13,798 bases of DNA, taken from positions 1 through 13,798 of the forward strand of contig NZ_CAUUWA010000059.1 in assembly GCF_963548695.1 (NCBI RefSeq), written 5' to 3'. This stretch comes from an uncultured Fretibacterium sp. GTDB lineage: Bacteria; Synergistota; Synergistia; Synergistales; Aminobacteriaceae. Shown here piece by piece: positions 12,740 through 13,798 of the stretch. A model generated the notes under the pieces. That model made no database searches and was not told where the DNA came from. It saw only the letters and a list, made by a program, of their open reading frames with translations. Position 1 is the first letter of the stretch. The number at the start of each line of letters is the position of its first letter. The position numbers were made by a program, and so were the translations under genes.

Positions 12740-12784
12740 ACGCCCCCGTACATTTTTTACGAGGGGCGTGTGTACCGGGTACGC
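12740..12784 (+). promoter_or_regulatory. Two adjacent hairpins upstream of eutG
   Basis: The first stem pairs ACGCCCC-CGTA (12740-12750) with TACG-a-GGGGCGT (12758-12769): eleven pairs, one bulged base, 7-base loop cattttt. The second, directly adjacent, is centred on GTACCGGGTAC (12772-12782), itself an exact palindrome, and extends to 12770 and 12784. The eutG SD follows a few bases later. They could be RNA leader stems or DNA operators; no T-run follows on the plus strand. Confidence 0.45.
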
Positions 12785-12804
12785 TGTGAAGGAGGAGGCT
12801 TCTC

Positions 12805-13798
12805 ATGAGCTCTTATGTGATTCCCCCCGTCAATCTGATCGGAAAGGGCTGCGTCAAATCGATCGGCCGGGAGGCCGCGAAGTTCCGGGCCCGCCGGGCC
12901 CTTGTGGTCGCCTCGTCCGGAGCGGTGGGGGAGGCACAGGCGGCGCTTGTCGCCTCCAGCTTGAAGGACGCGGGAATAAAGGACTCGGGGGTCGAAAGCG
13001 TCCCCTTCTGCAGGGTGATGCCCAATCCTACGGTGGCCGTCGTGGACGAGGGGCTTGCACTTTACCGGTCGTCGGGCTGTGACCTGCTGGTCGCGGTGGG
13101 CGGCGGCAGTGCCTTGGATGCGGCCAAGGGCATCGGCCTGCTGGCCTCCAACGGAGGCAGGATTGTCGATTACGAGGGGGAGGACAAGGTGAGCAAGGCG
13201 CTTCCGCCCTTCATTGCAATTGCTACGACGGCGGGGACGGGGAGCGAGGTGACGCAGTTTGCCGTTATTTCCGACGAGGAACACAACAAGCTGACCCTTG
13301 TTGACCGGTACCTGGCCCCCGACGTCTCCGTCAACGACCCGGAGATGATGGCCTCGATGCCTCCCGCCCTCACGGCCGCGACGGGGATGGATGCCCTGAC
13401 CCACGCGGTGGAGGCCTACGTCTCCCGAAATGCCGGGCCCGTTACGGATGCCCAGGCGTGGAAGGCCATCCAGCTCGTGGCGAAGAACCTGCCCCTGGCG
13501 GTTCGGGATGGCACGGACATGAATGCGCGGGAGAATATGTGCTGCGCCAGCTTCCTGGCTGGAGCGGCTTTCAACAATGCCGGACTGGGGCTGGTGCACG
13601 CCATGTCCCACCCCCTGGGCGGGCACTGCAACCTCCCTCACGGCCTCTGTAACGCCCTGCTGCTGCCGGTAGTCTGCCGTTTCAACACCACCCTCGAGAC
13701 GCTCGGCAGGTTCTCCGACATCGCCGTCGCCCTCGGTGTGGGGCGCTCCTGGAGGGCCGAGCGCGACAACGCGGAGGCAGGGCTCAAGGCGCTTTTTG
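12805..13798 (+). CDS. eutG: EutG, iron-containing alcohol dehydrogenase (3' end cut by window)
   Basis: Reduces acetaldehyde to ethanol with NADH, recycling the cofactor for EutE. The open frame runs from the ATG at 12805 to the window edge, 331 codons with no stop; the family is usually about 380-400 residues, so the last part is outside. Group III metal-dependent alcohol dehydrogenase motifs: NAD site VGGGSALDAAKG, ATTAGTGSEVTQFAV, and the metal ligands expected from FucO-type enzymes at Asp196, His200 (GMDALTHAVEAY), His265 (LVHAMSH) and His279 (NLPHG). The SD GGAGGAGG lies about eight bases before the ATG. It starts on the first strand of the fold (SSYVIPPVNLIG), with no encapsulation-peptide-like extension. 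It is divergent from eutS and so probably has its own promoter. Naming it eutG rests mainly on context. Confidence 0.9.
   Translation, partial: MSSYVIPPVNLIGKGCVKSIGREAAKFRARRALVVASSGAVGEAQAALVASSLKDAGIKDSGVESVPFCRVMPNPTVAVVDEGLALYRSSGCDLLVAVGGGSALDAAKGIGLLASNGGRIVDYEGEDKVSKALPPFIAIATTAGTGSEVTQFAVISDEEHNKLTLVDRYLAPDVSVNDPEMMASMPPALTAATGMDALTHAVEAYVSRNAGPVTDAQAWKAIQLVAKNLPLAVRDGTDMNARENMCCASFLAGAAFNNAGLGLVHAMSHPLGGHCNLPHGLCNALLLPVVCRFNTTLETLGRFSDIAVALGVGRSWRAERDNAEAGLKALF

Larger units (their letters stand above)
12623..12804. promoter_or_regulatory. Divergent intergenic region between eutS and eutG
   Basis: At 182 bases this is the largest non-coding gap, and it must hold the start signals for eutS-eutP leftward and eutG rightward. 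It is more AT-rich in its centre (about 12684-12760). I could not identify convincing -35/-10 pairs on either strand, nor a sigma-54 site. It contains several inverted repeats, described separately. No small gene was recognised. Confidence 0.5.

Noticed and set aside
11766..12740. Plus-strand open frame of 324 codons across eutP and eutS
   Set aside because: The minus strand carries intact EutP and EutS with proper motifs and an ATGA junction; the plus frame is a shadow.
12623..12804. Sigma-70 or sigma-54 promoters for eutS and eutG
   Set aside because: Candidate boxes such as TTGATT/TAGTAT on the minus strand and TTTTGA/GATTTA on the plus strand have wrong spacing; no GG-n10-GC sigma-54 pattern was seen.

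Overview
The window is one continuous ethanolamine-utilisation (Eut) bacterial microcompartment locus, very densely packed and GC-rich. The gene set (acetylating aldehyde dehydrogenase of the non-enteric type, EutT without the enteric cysteine motif, a short EutQ, a PduS/PduT-like pair, and the conserved non-enteric 'eut_hyp' protein) argues against an enterobacterium. It suits a GC-rich anaerobic gut or oral fermenter, for example Synergistota or a GC-rich Firmicute. The taxon is an inference; no rRNA or other marker is present.

Layout, plus strand: eutL (42-695), an extended single-BMC-domain shell protein resembling EutK with a C-terminal SAP/Rho-N-like tail (718-1407), eutE (1397-2869), two almost identical eutM copies (2932-3219, 3283-3618), eutJ (3656-4486), a eut_hyp-type protein (4562-5284), eutN (5281-5562), eutH (5696-6811), eutQ (6840-7301), eutT (7443-8255), eutA (8298-9725), a pduS-like flavo/Fe-S protein (9787-11163) and a pduT-like shell protein (11160-11708). 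Minus strand: eutS then eutP (12622 down to 11820, ATGA overlap). Plus strand again: eutG (12805 to the window end, truncated), divergent from eutS.

How the genes work together: ethanolamine enters through EutH. The lyase EutBC, not in the window and perhaps just upstream of eutL, makes acetaldehyde. EutT makes adenosylcobalamin and EutA reactivates the lyase. EutE oxidises acetaldehyde to acetyl-CoA and EutG reduces it to ethanol, which regenerates NAD. EutQ is reported to be an acetate kinase. EutS, EutM x2, EutL, EutN, the EutK-like protein and the PduT-like protein are shell parts; PduS/PduT would form a redox conduit across the shell.

No regulator (eutVW or eutR), phosphotransacetylase, transposase, tRNA, rRNA or CRISPR is visible. 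No gene-free stretch exceeds 300 bases; the longest gaps are 12623-12804 (divergent leader), 7302-7442 (two large hairpins), 5563-5695 (eutH leader) and 11709-11819 (AT-rich direct repeats). The most unusual features are the near-perfect eutM duplication, the 20-position hairpin just upstream of the eutT ribosome binding site, and several inverted repeats that touch start codons or Shine-Dalgarno (SD) sequences.
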